A DNA stretch of 64,000 nt from Artocarpus heterophyllus. Taxonomy: Eukaryota; Streptophyta; Magnoliopsida; Rosales; Moraceae. Each line of letters begins with the position of its first letter. Position 1 is the stretch's first letter. This document shows positions 36,501 through 48,275 of this stretch, piece by piece. Where the stretch lies: NCBI GenBank assembly GCA_025403435.1, contig CM046350.1, positions 19,441,274 through 19,505,273 on the forward strand, in the 5' to 3' direction. A program made the position numbers and the translations under genes. The notes beneath the pieces were generated by a model. The model made no database searches and was not told the origin of the DNA. It saw nothing but the letters and a program-made list of their open reading frames with translations.

Positions 36501-39500
36501 AGACAAACTTGTAGAATTATCAAGAATTTATTTATTTTCCTAGAGATTATCTAGATAAAGTTGTTTTAATTAGATAACTTTTCTATTGGGTTATTTGAAT
36601 AAAAACTGAGACTTTATCCTATAGAATCTTGGGTGAAAAATAAAAGATTCGTTGAGATTTTTGTTGCAAGTTTGGCATGCCGATCCTCAAGTTTGGCCTG
36701 CCGATGAGGCAAGTTCGGCATGCCGGCTAGACAGATCGGCATACCAACTGTATGATAAAAAGATAACGTATTTTCATATGGATTTCATCAGATATTGATC
36801 TGAATTTGATTCTGATTCGAATTTTTGAGGCCTTATCTGATAAGGACTGACTCTTGGGCCCAACCTTTATAAAAAAGGAGTGAGTCACATTATTATTTAG
36901 ATCAATTGAGAGATTAAGAGTGATACTCTGCTGGTGAGATTCTAAAAACTCCTTGAGAGCTCTTGTTTACAAATCATGAACACTAACTTTGGGTTCTCTC
37001 AATTGATTAGAAGGAGAGTCGCCTGGTGAAAGAGCTGTACATGTGAGCTCACACTCACTCCGATCATGGATAGAGAATAACAAAGAAAGCTAGTTGGTTA
37101 AGGTCCTTCTGGAACGTTACTTCTCTTCACTAATTGAGGAAGCTTTTTGGCATTTACAAGGTTAGTAAGATCTGGTTAATTTATGCATATAGTGTGTCAA
37201 ACTTGTGTTTTGGAAAATATTCTGTTATAAATTTTTTAAAATTTCACTGCGTACTATTTTTCAACAGTAAGAATACTTCATTTCATGCTATTTAGATTTT
37301 AGCATAACCACAAGAATTTGACCACTCTTCTAAATCGTAAATTCTTTTATCTATTGATCATGGATTTCACCATTTTTATTACAAGGATTATTTTTTACTA
37401 AATCCTCATAATATTTAAACTTTTTCTTAATTGCCATTTGTTTGTATCCAAGTTGATAATTAATTAATTTTAAAACAATTAATTAATTATCTATCGTCGT
37501 TAAATCTATGAGACTTTAATCCATTTAGACATTTTCTAAATTCATGATTCTTGCCTTAATCCTAATTGGGCTTCTTTTAAATTCATTTAATGGGCATGTA
37601 ATTGGTTTTTAAGTCCGTAAGCTTGAAAATGATATCATATCGTCATATATATTCTATCGATAGATTGTCTCCCAAGCGGCATTCTAGACTGAAATGGGCA
37701 TTGGACCCGTGCTTAACAATATGGTATTAAAGCTCTATCATATCGGGTTTTTATGCTTGCCGTAATAATATTCAAATGAAAATTATTAAAGTTTATCTTT
37801 GAAATTCTTACCTATTTAGCTTGAAACTTTAAATAAAAATCGCTCTATAAAATAATACCTGAAATTGTTAACTCACTAAATCTCAGACCTATATAACCTC
37901 TCTAAAATACTGTAATTTCTTGGTTTAGTGAAAAATCAAATTTTAAATTCACGCAATTTTTGTTTGTAAAAACTGATACCAATAGAGTAGTTTTAGAAAA
38001 TTTATGTGAAATCGCATATTAAACATAGTTTTTCTTTTGAAGTTTTTCCTCCATAAAAGTCACTCATTTTAAATGTGTTTTTTAAATAATTTTCTTATTT
38101 GTTCTAAAGTCCCGGTGACCATTTTTTTGACAAAATTGTTTTCCGGCTAAAACTTTGAAATTTTTACCGATTAAAAAGTTTTGACTATTTTTATATACAT
38201 CCAATTTAGAAATAGATTTTCACAAAACTTTCTTCATAAAAGTTCTTCATTTTAATTCAAACTAAAACTTTTATTTTTAACAAAAATTGTAGTTCGGCCT
38301 CAAAATGACCCAAAACTTTAAACCAGTTTTCTACACAAAAATGCAGTTTTTGGATTGTTTTAGAAAACTATCCATAACTATATCTTAGAGGCACATTTTG
38401 GAGAAAATTTCTTCATGAAAGTTGTTCATCTCGTCAAAATCTAAAACTTTTGTGTCTGGTAAAACATAAAATTCAGACCCAAAATGGCCCGAAAATGGCT
38501 AAACATTTCCAGTAGTGCTGGAACTATTTTGGATAGCTTTTGCAAACTATTTTAAATAGTTTTAGGGGCTGTTTTTAGATAGTTTTTAGGACTTTTGTAG
38601 GTAGTCCCTAAAAACTATTTAGTAGGCCTATTTAGGGTCAAAACTATGTTTTTTTGTAGTCACGGGTTTTTGTTTAAAACGTCGAAAACTAAAGGTCTTG
38701 TTTTTAGTAAAGTTTTAAAAATCGATTTTAATGCCTTTGTTTACATGTCCAAAATTTGTGGAAAACTTTTTCACAAACCAGAATTTGCAAAAACATAATC
38801 TTAACATGCCATGACTAACTTTTTATATCACATACAAGCACAAACTGTACTAATCACACATAAATAATTATTACAACACATTTCCTCACCCAATCATCAA
38901 ATCCCTCATAAACTTATAAACTTTATCCTCAAGGAAATTTGTGGAAAAGTTTAGATTACTTACCCTTGATGACAACTCTTAGGTGGGTGATCTTAAAACT
39001 TCTAGTTCCACTTTTTCTTCCTATTGGATCAACACTAAAACAAAACTTAAACATATAAAAACCTAGTTTTGTTTTGATCTTCATTTAGAAGCTATCGAAG
39101 TAAAATATTTTCTTCTCTTTGTTGGAAAAAGAAATGGGAAAAAAATGGATATTACTTAGGTCCAATATTCTGACACTACCTTTGTCTTCTTCTTCTCTTT
39201 TTCTATGTAGGAGTTGATAAAATTTGTTTTTTTTTTTTTTTCACGAGCTTGGTAAGTTAGTAGGGTGGAGAAGAAAATGGAAAGAACCTTTATTTCTTGA
39301 GGACTTGGTATTTAGTGGAAAGGAAATTGGAAACAAGTGGAGATAAAAAAAAAAATCTTTTTTTGAGTCTCTAGGCTCACACCGTGGCAAGGAAAAAATT
39401 TTCTCTCTTTGAGTCTCTAGGCTCACTCGGTGGAAAGGAAATTGGAAGATAATGAAATAAAGTAAAATTTGTGGCACTCATCATGATCTTCCTTATATAG

Positions 39501-40372
39501 GCCAAAACTTAATCTAACCCCACCTAATCATGATTGATTAGTCTCTAAGTGGCTTGATTAGGCTTGATTTTGGCGTAAACTAAGCTTAATTTGCCCCCAA
39601 AATTGGTGCCTTTGTTAGGAGTGAGTGCAGTGTTAGATTGAACTTCATTAATTATAAAGAACAACCATCATTTGGGTGAAGCTTGATTTAAGGGTACTTT
39701 GTGCATATTTTGCAAGCATCCTTTAAGCAGATAAATTTTATACTACCATCAATAATTAACTTAGCTGATAGGATATTTTATTACCTGACTATTCCTTTCT
39801 TATTTTTTTCAAATACTGTGATATGCTAATCACAATATAAACCGACATCGATCAAAGTTTAATCGCGCATTCTTTTTTACTACATTAAGTCTAAAAATTT
39901 ATTTTAGACCTAATAAAAATGTGAACTTGACTCTTTCAGTATCAAGGCTCAATATTGACATAGTTTTTAACAATGTTACTATATGAATTTGTATAGCATT
40001 TTCTATCAATACAGTTACTCGCATAGCTCTATTTTCAAATTAATTGGCAATTAAGGATCTAACTTGAGTTAAAGAATTTCTCGACACGCTGTTAACTTAG
40101 TACTAACCAAAAAATTCTCATAATTAAATTTCTCGAGTTCTTTACAGATAAATTTCTCCCGCCTTAGTTGCTGTGCAATTTATCAATCTCTTTATTAAAT
40201 TACAATAGTTAATTAATTAACTATAGAATCTTTTATAGAATTTTTGGAACAATCATATGTCAATTCCATAAATTCTGCAGTCATGCATTTTATACACAAT
40301 GTTTCCAAGAAAATCCTTGATTTAAATAGGTAAATTATGCTATTTAAAATTAGAATTTTCTTGGTCATTACA
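33557..40372 (-). repeat. Long LTR of a Ty3/gypsy chromovirus-like element, split by a copia solo LTR
   Basis: Read on the - strand it begins TGTAATGACC at 40372, right after the pol end and a GGGGTAGAT tract. It ends AGTCGTTACA at 33557. Removing the inserted 35234-37266 leaves about 4.8 kb. A TATA-like TATATAAGG on the - strand near 39500 fits its promoter. Three ~180 bp imperfect tandem units lie at about 37960-38560. The distal end rests only on terminal symmetry, because no partner LTR or duplication can be checked. Confidence 0.6.
35234..37266 (+). repeat. Solo copia LTR of the 1125-10790 family
   Basis: A 2033 bp copy of the copia LTR, clearly more diverged than the two LTRs of the intact element. 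It ends TTTCAACA. Its first base is A where the family has T. Flanks are GTAAA (35229-35233) and GTAAG (37267-37271), a 4/5 target duplication. No internal region is present, so it formed by LTR-LTR recombination. Its GGCCTGCC motif cluster at about 36665-36745 is partly decayed. Confidence 0.92.
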
Positions 40373-42320
40373 ATCTACCCCTTTAAGAATTTTCGTCCCA
40401 AAAATTAGAATAACTTAGGGTAATTTTTCCTCATATCTTCTTCGCATTCCCAAGTGGCTTTCTCAATGTTGTGATTCCACCACAAAACCTTCACTAGTGG
40501 TATCACCTTAGTCCTTAAGGTTTTCTCCTCGCAACTAAAATTTGAACTGGCTTTTCTTCATATGATAAGTCTGCATTAACTTCAACCGGTTCCTAATGTA
40601 GCACACATGATGGGTTGGGTACATGCTTCTTTAACATTGACACGTGAAAAACTTTGTGTACAGAAGTGAGCTCTGTTGGCAAAGCGAGTTTGTATGCCAC
40701 TTTAATAATCCTTTTTAGGATCTTGAAGGGTCCTATATATCTCGGACTGAGCTTCCTTCTTTTTCCAATCCTCATCACCCCTTTCATTAGTGTGACTTTT
40801 AGGAAAACAAAGTCTCCTACTTGAAATTCCAAGGGTCTGTGACACTTGTCCATGTAGTCTTTTTGTCGGCTGTGAGTTGTGTCTAGTCTTTCCTTGATTC
40901 GTTTCACATGCTCCGTGGTTTTTCTAATGAAGTCTGTGGTCTCTAGATGTTTCTCCCCAGGTTCATGCCAGTGGATTAGGGATCCATTCTTTCTTCCATA
41001 AAAAGCTTCGAAAGGCACCATGCCTTTTGACACATGGTAACTGTTGTTGTAGGAGAACTCAATTAAGGGTAACTTCTTGTCCTAGTTTCCCTTAATATCC
41101 TGCACACAGGCTCTTACACATGTCTTTTAGAGTTTGAATAGTCCTCTCAGACTAGCTATCGGTTTATGGGTGAAACGCAGTGCTAAATTTTAGCTTGGAG
41201 CCCATTGCTTCTTGTATGCTTTTCTAGAATCTCGAGGTAAATCGACCATCTTTATCAAAGATGATAGATTTTGGAACTCTATGCAACATCGCTATTTTTT
41301 ATACGTATAATTCTGTTAATCGTTCAATAAAATAACTAAGTTTAATGGGTAAAAAAAGCACAGACTTAGTTAGTCAGTCGATAATTACTCAAATTGCATC
41401 ATTGCCATCAGAGGTCCTAGGCAACCCAACTACAAAATCTATCATTATTTGTTCCTATTTTCATTCTGGAATGTCTATCTTTTATGATTCCCCTACTAGA
41501 TGCTGATGTTCTGCCTTAACTTTCTAACAAGCAAGACATCTTGTTGCAAATTTTGCAACATCCTTTTTCATTTTAGTCCACCAAAAGCTTTGTTTTAATT
41601 TGATATACATCTTGGTTGCTCCTGGATGCATAGAGTAGGGGATTTTGTGTGCCTCTAAAAGAATCTATTTCTTCATTTCCTCATCGTTGGGTATGCATAT
41701 GCTACCTTTATGATGAAGTATGTTGTCTTCCAAAAGGCTAAACTCGATTTCCTTTCCTTCTAAAACCTCTTTATGTATTTTAACTAAGGCAAGGTAAAGT
41801 TCTCAACTGCCTTTCATGTGTTTAAGGATGGTGGGTGGAGTGTTAACACCGATAATTTCCCTGAAATCATCTCGATTCCAAGGCCGTTGATATCTTTTCA
41901 TAGAGGCTGGGGTAGAAAGTTAATTGCCAAGGATGTTGCTGTAGATTTTTGACCTAGTGCATTGGCTAATTTGTTTGTTTTATGGGGGTGATAAAGGATC
42001 TAGTAGTCATAATCCTTCACTAACTCTAGCCATCTTTGTTGCGTCGTGTTCAACTCTTTTTATGTGAAGATGTACTTGAGACGTTGATGGTCTGTGTATA
42101 TTTTACATTTTGCTCTATACAAGTAGTGCCACCATATTTTTAGCATGAAAACCACCACTGCAAGCTCTAAATCATGCATCGGGTAGTTTCTCTCATGGTC
42201 CTTGAGTTGTCGTGAAGCGTAGGCAACTACTTTTCCTCCTTGCATAAGGACAACTCCTAAACCAAGTTTGGAAGCGTCACTGTAAATTACGAACATGCCC
42301 GAAATCAATCCGAGAATCAT
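40373..42320 (-). pseudogene. Ty3/gypsy pol remnant: RNase H and integrase
   Basis: The - strand carries RNase H ([20 protein letters not shown] and [12 protein letters not shown], about 42350-42060). A broken integrase follows: zinc-finger/linker text FWWTKMKKDVAKF near 41560, core text MIDFVVGLPRT near 41430, and an open C-terminal part (41033-40593) with KCHRPLEFQVGDFVFLKV and LSPRYIGPFKIL. RNase H before integrase is the Ty3/gypsy order; the C-terminal part and adjacent LTR suggest a chromovirus of the Tekay/Del type. Many stops interrupt it. RT, protease and gag are missing because the element is cut off where the Tat-like fragment begins. Confidence 0.88.
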
Positions 42321-43998
42321 CTGCCACCATCCAATATGGATCCCAAGCACAAGTTAGTCACCCAGAAAAGAAAAGCTTTTAACTCGAAGAGGTACATGGC
42401 TATAGACAAAAAAGTCCAAAAGTTACTTAAAGTTGGCTTTATCCATAAGGTCACTTATTTTGAGTGGCTGGCAAATTTGGTCCTAGTCAAAAAGGCCAAT
42501 GGAAAGTGGCGAGACTGTATTGAGTTAAAGGACTTAACAAAAGCCTATACAAAGGACTACTTTTCCCTACCACGGATAGACCAGCTAGTCGATGCAACAA
42601 CAGGCCACAAACTGTTGAGCTTCATGGATGCATATTTTAGGTACAACTAGCTTCGAATGGCTAGGGAGCATCATATCAAGATTGTTTTTACTATAGACTA
42701 GGAACTATTCAGTTATGTTGTCATGCTGTTCAGACTAAAGAATGCTAGGGCCACATATCACGCCTTGTGAATAAGATGTTTGCCTTCGAGTTGGAGTCTA
42801 GGAAGTTTCTTAGATTCATGGTTGATCACCATGTGATTGAAGTCAGCCCTACCAAGGCCCAAGTAATAATAGATATGTATTCGCTTGTACTATCAAGGAA
42901 GTTCAGAAGCTTATAGGAAGGATTGCTACCCTATCAAGATTTGTCTCCCAGCCTACCTATAGATACCATCCTTTTTTTTTCCCCGAGCACTCAAAGGGAG
43001 GTTTGAGTGGAGTAGAAAATGTGATGAGACATTTTAAGGCATGAAAAGATACCAAGCAATACCTCTGTTTCTATCAAAACATCTGTTAGGGAAATACTAT
43101 ATGCCTACTTGGTGGTATCTAAGGAGGCGGTTAGCCCAATATTAGTCCGAGAAGAGACAAAATCTAGAAACCAGTCTAGTACACTAGCAAAGCATTCCAA
43201 GAGTTTGAGGAGAAGTACACCAGTAAAGTCTACTACACCATTAGAAAAGTTGGACCTTGCCTTTCTCACCTTGGCTTAGAAGCTCCACCCATATTTTTAG
43301 GGATATACCATCCAAGTCCTGACCAAGTACCCTTTGTGCCTAGTCTTCTAAAACCCAGAAATATCTCGTCAGACCATAAAGTGGTCAGTTGAACTTGGAT
43401 AATTCAAAAGTCCAATTCATACCCCAAACAGCCATCAAAGCATAAGCCTCGCCAAACTTTATCATTAAATTTACGGCCATCAAGGCTCCCCTAGAAAAAC
43501 CCAACCCTGCCAATAGTAGCATTGACAAATTCGAGCAGCCTGAGTAAAAGTTGCTTGTGGATGGATCTTCAAGCTTGAAAGGGACAGTTGGGCTCGTCCT
43601 TGTTATGCGTGTCGATTTGATTTTAAGATCTTAGACAATGAGATTTATCATTGGCCTCGGGATTGTGCGGGAGCTTGGGGTGGACCATATTTTAATCCAT
43701 AGTGATTCAACGCTCATGGTTTAGCAAGGGATTAGCAGGTTCCAAGCCAGAGGAGAAAGAATAATAGAGTACCTGAAGAAATTAAAAGCTTTCTTAAGAG
43801 AATTCAAGAGCTATACTATTGTGCGAATCCCAAGGGCCAAGAATCCCTTGATCAAAATCTCCATTGAAAGATTGGCTGAGCCGAGCATCACAAAGGTAGA
43901 GAACTTAAATGAAGCAACAGATCATATTAGAACATGGATGGAACCATCATTTGATACTTGACTACAGCTAAATTGCCCTAGGATTGAGAAAAAGCTAG
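42320..43998 (+). pseudogene. Tat-like Ty3/gypsy fragment: RT and RNase H
   Basis: Opens with RT ([20 protein letters not shown], then WLANLVLVKKANGKW and LPRIDQLVDATTGHKLLSFM; frame open 42336-42650). Broken text resembling RT palm motifs follows to about 42900, including GLKNAxATY-like residues; the YVDD region appears deleted. An RNase H remnant near 43555-43730 contains LVDGSS and HSDSTLMV. The last recognisable text before 44000 is the linker to integrase. There are multiple stops and shifts. The organisation resembles the Tat/Ogre lineage. The integrase half continues at 46372. Confidence 0.85.
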
Positions 43999-44003
43999 GT
44001 GCA

Positions 44004-46367
44004 TGATGAGACTGTAAAAGCGTATATTTTCTAAAGATAAAATCATTTATTTATATTTTTATTTCTCATTAAATCCTCTAATTAATAGGTATTTTTGTAT
44101 CTTAGTGTGTAAATATATTTAAAAATATGTTTTTAATGTATTTTTATGTTTAATAATATTTTTGGTAATTTTTAGAGTCATTTTGATGTATTAAATAAAT
44201 GTCTAGTTTGTAAATAATAAAAACTGTAAAAAAAAATTAATGTTATGTGATTTTATTTTGAGTCTTAAAGTGTTTGTAAATAAGTTTCAAGTCAGTAAAT
44301 ATGTTTTATTATGTTTCTAGTAATTTTTAAAAACAATCTCGAGTCTCAGATAGAATATCTGTTAAGGTTAGAAGTTTTTATCTATTTTTAGTAATTTTTG
44401 TATGTTTTAATGCAAAATAAATATTTTTGTAAGTACTATGTTTGTAACATAATTAACTTTGGTTTGTTTATTTTATTTTAGATTTAAAATTTGGAGGAAA
44501 AACGGAGCAAAATGATACCAAAATGGGCAAAACGGACAACAAATACATCAAAAACTAATTTAAAATTTGAATTTTAAATACGGAGGACAAGTGGCATGTT
44601 TCTAGCCCTCGGATGCACCGCCCAATGATCCTAATCGTTCAAAGAGAGGACGCGTGTCACTGTAAACTGTTGCATCAACCACACCTCAACAGTGCAGTCC
44701 ACGTATCAGTTTATGATTCGCGCGTACAGGTCATGCGCCGACAAGCCGCCAGATGCGTTAGGGAGTAGCTTAAGCCACGTCGGATCAAGTGCTTCAGCTA
44801 CACGTGCTCTCGTCCTCTCATCCGTTTGATCCACATAAGAAGACCAATTTGACAGTCATCAATTATGGGCCACTCAGTCCCACCTGGGCCCAATTTTGCC
44901 CTCGATTTCTGTTCATTGGATCGCGTTTTCAACGATCGAGATCGCATCCTACTCGTGCCTCAGACCCTTGCGAAGCAGTGAATCTCATGCAAATTCCTAG
45001 ACATTAATAGGGTGTTTGAAAGGGTGATGAGAACCAGTGGTGGGAACCACTTTTACTGTAGCATGTGAGAGTTTTATACTGTAGAACATTTTTTATTGTT
45101 ACTGTAGCATATGAGAGCTTTACACTGTTTACAACTGAGATTGTGGTGGGAACTGAGTGGTTCCCACCACTGCCAAACACCCCCTAAATACGCGAATCTC
45201 GAGTGAAAAAAAGGGGGAGACATTGGACCAATATGATCTTATTTTGATCCAAATTTCAACAGTGAGAAAAAATATTAAAAAATTAATGAATGGTGCTTTT
45301 ATTGCACTATAAATACTGAGGCCTTCAGCCTCAGCTCTTTACACCTTCGGGCCTTTGGCCCTCTCCTTCCTTCCTTTTTCTTTCAGTAGTTTTTTTTACT
45401 GTTGAACCTCTTGTCAACAATATCCATTTAGGTAAAAATAATAAAATAATGCTTAAATTAGTGTAGAGAATCTGATAAGGTAAAGATAATCTCGTATGCA
45501 TAGTATTTTGGTATGGTTTTAACTCTATATCTATTTTGTAATGCTTATATTTTTGTAGAATAAATTATATATTTTAAGTTTTTATTAATTATTATTAATG
45601 TTGTTATACTGCCTAATTCTTGCATAAATTTAGTTATACTTTCTTTATGTAATTTAATTATATTGCATAATTAATATTAATAATATCGAAGTCATGCTCG
45701 CTTATTAGTTGAGTTTCTACTGTATTATAGACATGGACTGCACAACAAATACTTGGTAATGCTTGATTTATTATCGATAGAGGATGACATAGTGTATTCT
45801 TAGACCACTTAATAAACTGAGGTGCTACCAGAATTAATGCAATAATTTATTCCATAAAAAGATAATAATTTTGATTTGTTATTATCTTTTCTATCTTAAA
45901 ATTATGTCAATTAAAATATTGTGATAGCAGTTATAATTTTCATAATTAGTGTACCTAATCATTAGTGAGAGATGATTATTTTTCTACTTTTATAGAAAGA
46001 CACTTACTGCATTATGGTCTGCTATATTGTCGCTCTTGGTTGACATATAAAAATAGTAAAAGGGCTTACAATTAATGAGAAAGGATATAATAAATCAAAT
46101 GCTTTAGATAATTATTAATTAGAGTTAAAATTTCATACCAATTCTCAAAGCTTCACCGTTTTAATTTTATGTTTTAAATTTTAAATAAAAAATCCCAAAA
46201 AAATATTTCTTTTATTTTAAACTTTGTCTTGAAAAACCACTTGCCTTTTTAACCATTTATTTTTAACAATTTGCCAAGGTACAAATTTTTACCTCCTTAT
46301 GGATACGACAGCTTTTCTATACTACAAGCATCCGTCATTTAAGAGAAACATTTTTGGGGCGTTACCA
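44004..46367 (+). repeat. Solo LTR nested in the Tat-like element (2.36 kb)
   Basis: Starts TGATGAG and ends GGCGTTACCA, flanked by GTGCA (43999-44003) and ATGCA (46368-46372), a 4/5 target duplication. The Tat-like pol linker to the left resumes directly to the right, which supports an insertion. A TATA box (TATAAATA, 45308-45315) lies in U3. The MITE at 45008-45184 is inside it. The sequence family is not recognised. Confidence 0.72.
45008..45184. mobile_element. Tourist-like MITE inside the solo LTR
   Basis: Long inverted ends: TAGGGTGTTTG...AGTGGTGGGAACC on the left and GGTTCCCACCACTGCCAAAC on the right. TAA lies on both sides (45005-45007, 45185-45187). Inside it are repeated 'tactgtagcat(g/a)tgagag' segments. 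It is the best-preserved MITE of this family in the window. Confidence 0.8.
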
Positions 46368-46371
46368 ATGC

Positions 46372-47260
46372 ATTCGTAATAGTTCTTCTTAGTATTCAAT
46401 GATTAAGGGAAGCCTTTACTAGTGGGCCAATCGTCACCATATCAGAGGTATGTCGGACTGGCAAAGGCCAAACACTTTATGGAAGAAATCCATAGCTATT
46501 TGTAGGGCAACCATGTTGGTGGTTGGTCCTTGTCCCTTAATTGTCTCCATTAGGGATTTTGTTGGTCAACCATGGACCAAGATTGGAAAGACTTTTCCCA
46601 CAAGTATCTCAAGTGCCAACAGTATGCTCGGGTGCGCAATCACCACACCAAACCGCTCAACTCAGTCATGTGTGCTTAGGCCCTTGCCAAATAGGCCATC
46701 GACCCCATAGGACCTCTTCCCATCGCCAGATAATAATTTAAGTATTTTATCGTGGCTATCAACTTCTTACAAAGTGAATAGAGGTGAAGCCCTACACCAA
46801 GATTGTCGAGGCTAAGTACACCAACTTCATCTAGAAAAACATCATCTGTCCATATGACATCCTGCACACTGTCATATACAATGCTAAGCAGTTGAAGCAG
46901 CAAACCTCAAGAGAATATACGAACAGCTTGGTATTAAAAAGGCCTTCTCTTCACTCAAATATCCATAAGCTAGGAGAAAGTTGAAGCCATTAGCAAAAAC
47001 ACCAAGGACAATCTAAAGAAGAAGTTTGAGGGCTTTAAGGGTGCTTGAATAGATGAGCCACCAATAGTCCTTTAGGTTTATCAGACAACTACCTAGACCA
47101 CCATCAGAGAAACTTTTTCCTCTCTAGTCTATAGCATCAAGGCACTTATACATTGCCAAGCTATCATGTTGAGTATTTTGACGAGCAGAGGAACACCGAA
47201 TGGATGATGGCAGTGCTTGATTTGTTGGAGAAAAAAACATAAATGTAAAATGAAATAAGA
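46372..47260 (+). pseudogene. Tat-like Ty3/gypsy fragment: integrase
   Basis: Continuation of 42320-43998. About 46405-46560 resembles the integrase zinc-finger region (AKAKHFMEEIHSYL, GNHVGG). About 46560-46905 resembles the core (KCQQYARVRNHH, PIGPLPIA, YFIVAINFLTK, KNIICPYDILHT). About 47080-47235 resembles the C-terminal core (YQTTT, MMAVLDLLEKK). Stops and shifts are frequent, and catalytic residues are only partly traceable. Confidence 0.8.
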
Positions 47261-47375
47261 CTAATCATGATAGCAGTTAGAAAGAACATTTTCATTACTT
47301 AATTAGATGGGAGGGTTCAAATTCGAGCACCCTATGAGCCTGAGTGCAAAAAGGGGAGAGAGAAAAGAAAAGGAC

Positions 47376-48266
47376 CTACTCCTTGTGCGGCTGCTCCTTG
47401 TTGATCTTCTCAGCATCAGCAGCCTCCTCACCATCATTCGGGACAGTTGCATCCTGAGCACCAGGCTCCTTGCATTCTAGTAGCAAAAAAGACCAATCTA
47501 GGTTGGGCATGTCTGGATTAGCCTTAAGGAGGTAGAAGTGGTAGTCTTTCATCCCGTTGAAGTACTTAAGCAAATACTCAAGAGAGACAATGAATTCACA
47601 GATTGATTTTGCCTTGATGGTCGGCACGACTTCCTCTAAGTACTGATGATGCTTCTTGTTTACTTGATGCTCAACCTCCTCTGCATTCCCAAGCTTGTCC
47701 TAGGCTGACTTCAGTGCATCCTTTAGGCTTTGGATCTCCTGGTTGGCCTTTTTAAGAGATTCCTGAGCCAACCGTAGGTCCTTGACTCCTTGTCGTACTA
47801 GTTGGAGGACACCTTGGCCTTAGAGGTGGCGCAAAAAAGCTCTCTTTAGAAGCTACAGAGCAAAATAAAAGAAATCGTGAATTTGCTAAAATGAAGGAAA
47901 GAAAGGAACAAGGCCCGAACAAATCTTATCTTTTGTGCCATGGCTATGGCCACTTCCTGGTTCTCTACCTTGGACCGCCTTTTAGCCTTGTTGATGTATG
48001 CGTCCTCATGTTAGGAGCCCCTTTAGCTTGGAGAGGATACTCAGCTACGACGATGATTGCACCGAAGGTCGCATAAAAGAATCAATTTTCTTTAAAGGCA
48101 ATGCATATGGGGTCTCCTTTAGAGGTCGGGGCATATCCTTGGGCTTCACCGGCAAGTTGCCAGTCTTTGTTTGTGATGACGACTACCTTGCCATGTCTAG
48201 CATGAGCTTGGCCTTCTTAATTAAGTCTATTTTTGTGGCCACCTTCCTCTTTCTTTCATTGGCCAT
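47376..48266 (-). pseudogene. Degenerate antisense ORF next to the Tat-like integrase
   Basis: Read on the - strand it begins MANERKRKVATKIDLIKKAK at 48266. It passes several stops, then a Lys/Glu/Gln-rich, coiled-coil-like segment (LAQESLKKANQEIQSLKDAL, about 47790-47720), and ends in an open 83-codon frame (47627-47376) with LLKANPDMPNLDWSF and an acidic tail. Some Tat-lineage plant elements are known to carry an extra antisense ORF between integrase and the 3' LTR, and this position matches. I infer that identity from position and style; the protein itself is not recognised. Confidence 0.5.
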
Positions 48267-48275
48267 GTCTACAAA

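Noticed and set aside
37640..37740. TGGTATTAAAGCT, resembling a tRNA-iMet primer-binding site
   Set aside because: It has two mismatches, no LTR end directly upstream, and lies inside the gypsy-type LTR in the wrong orientation.
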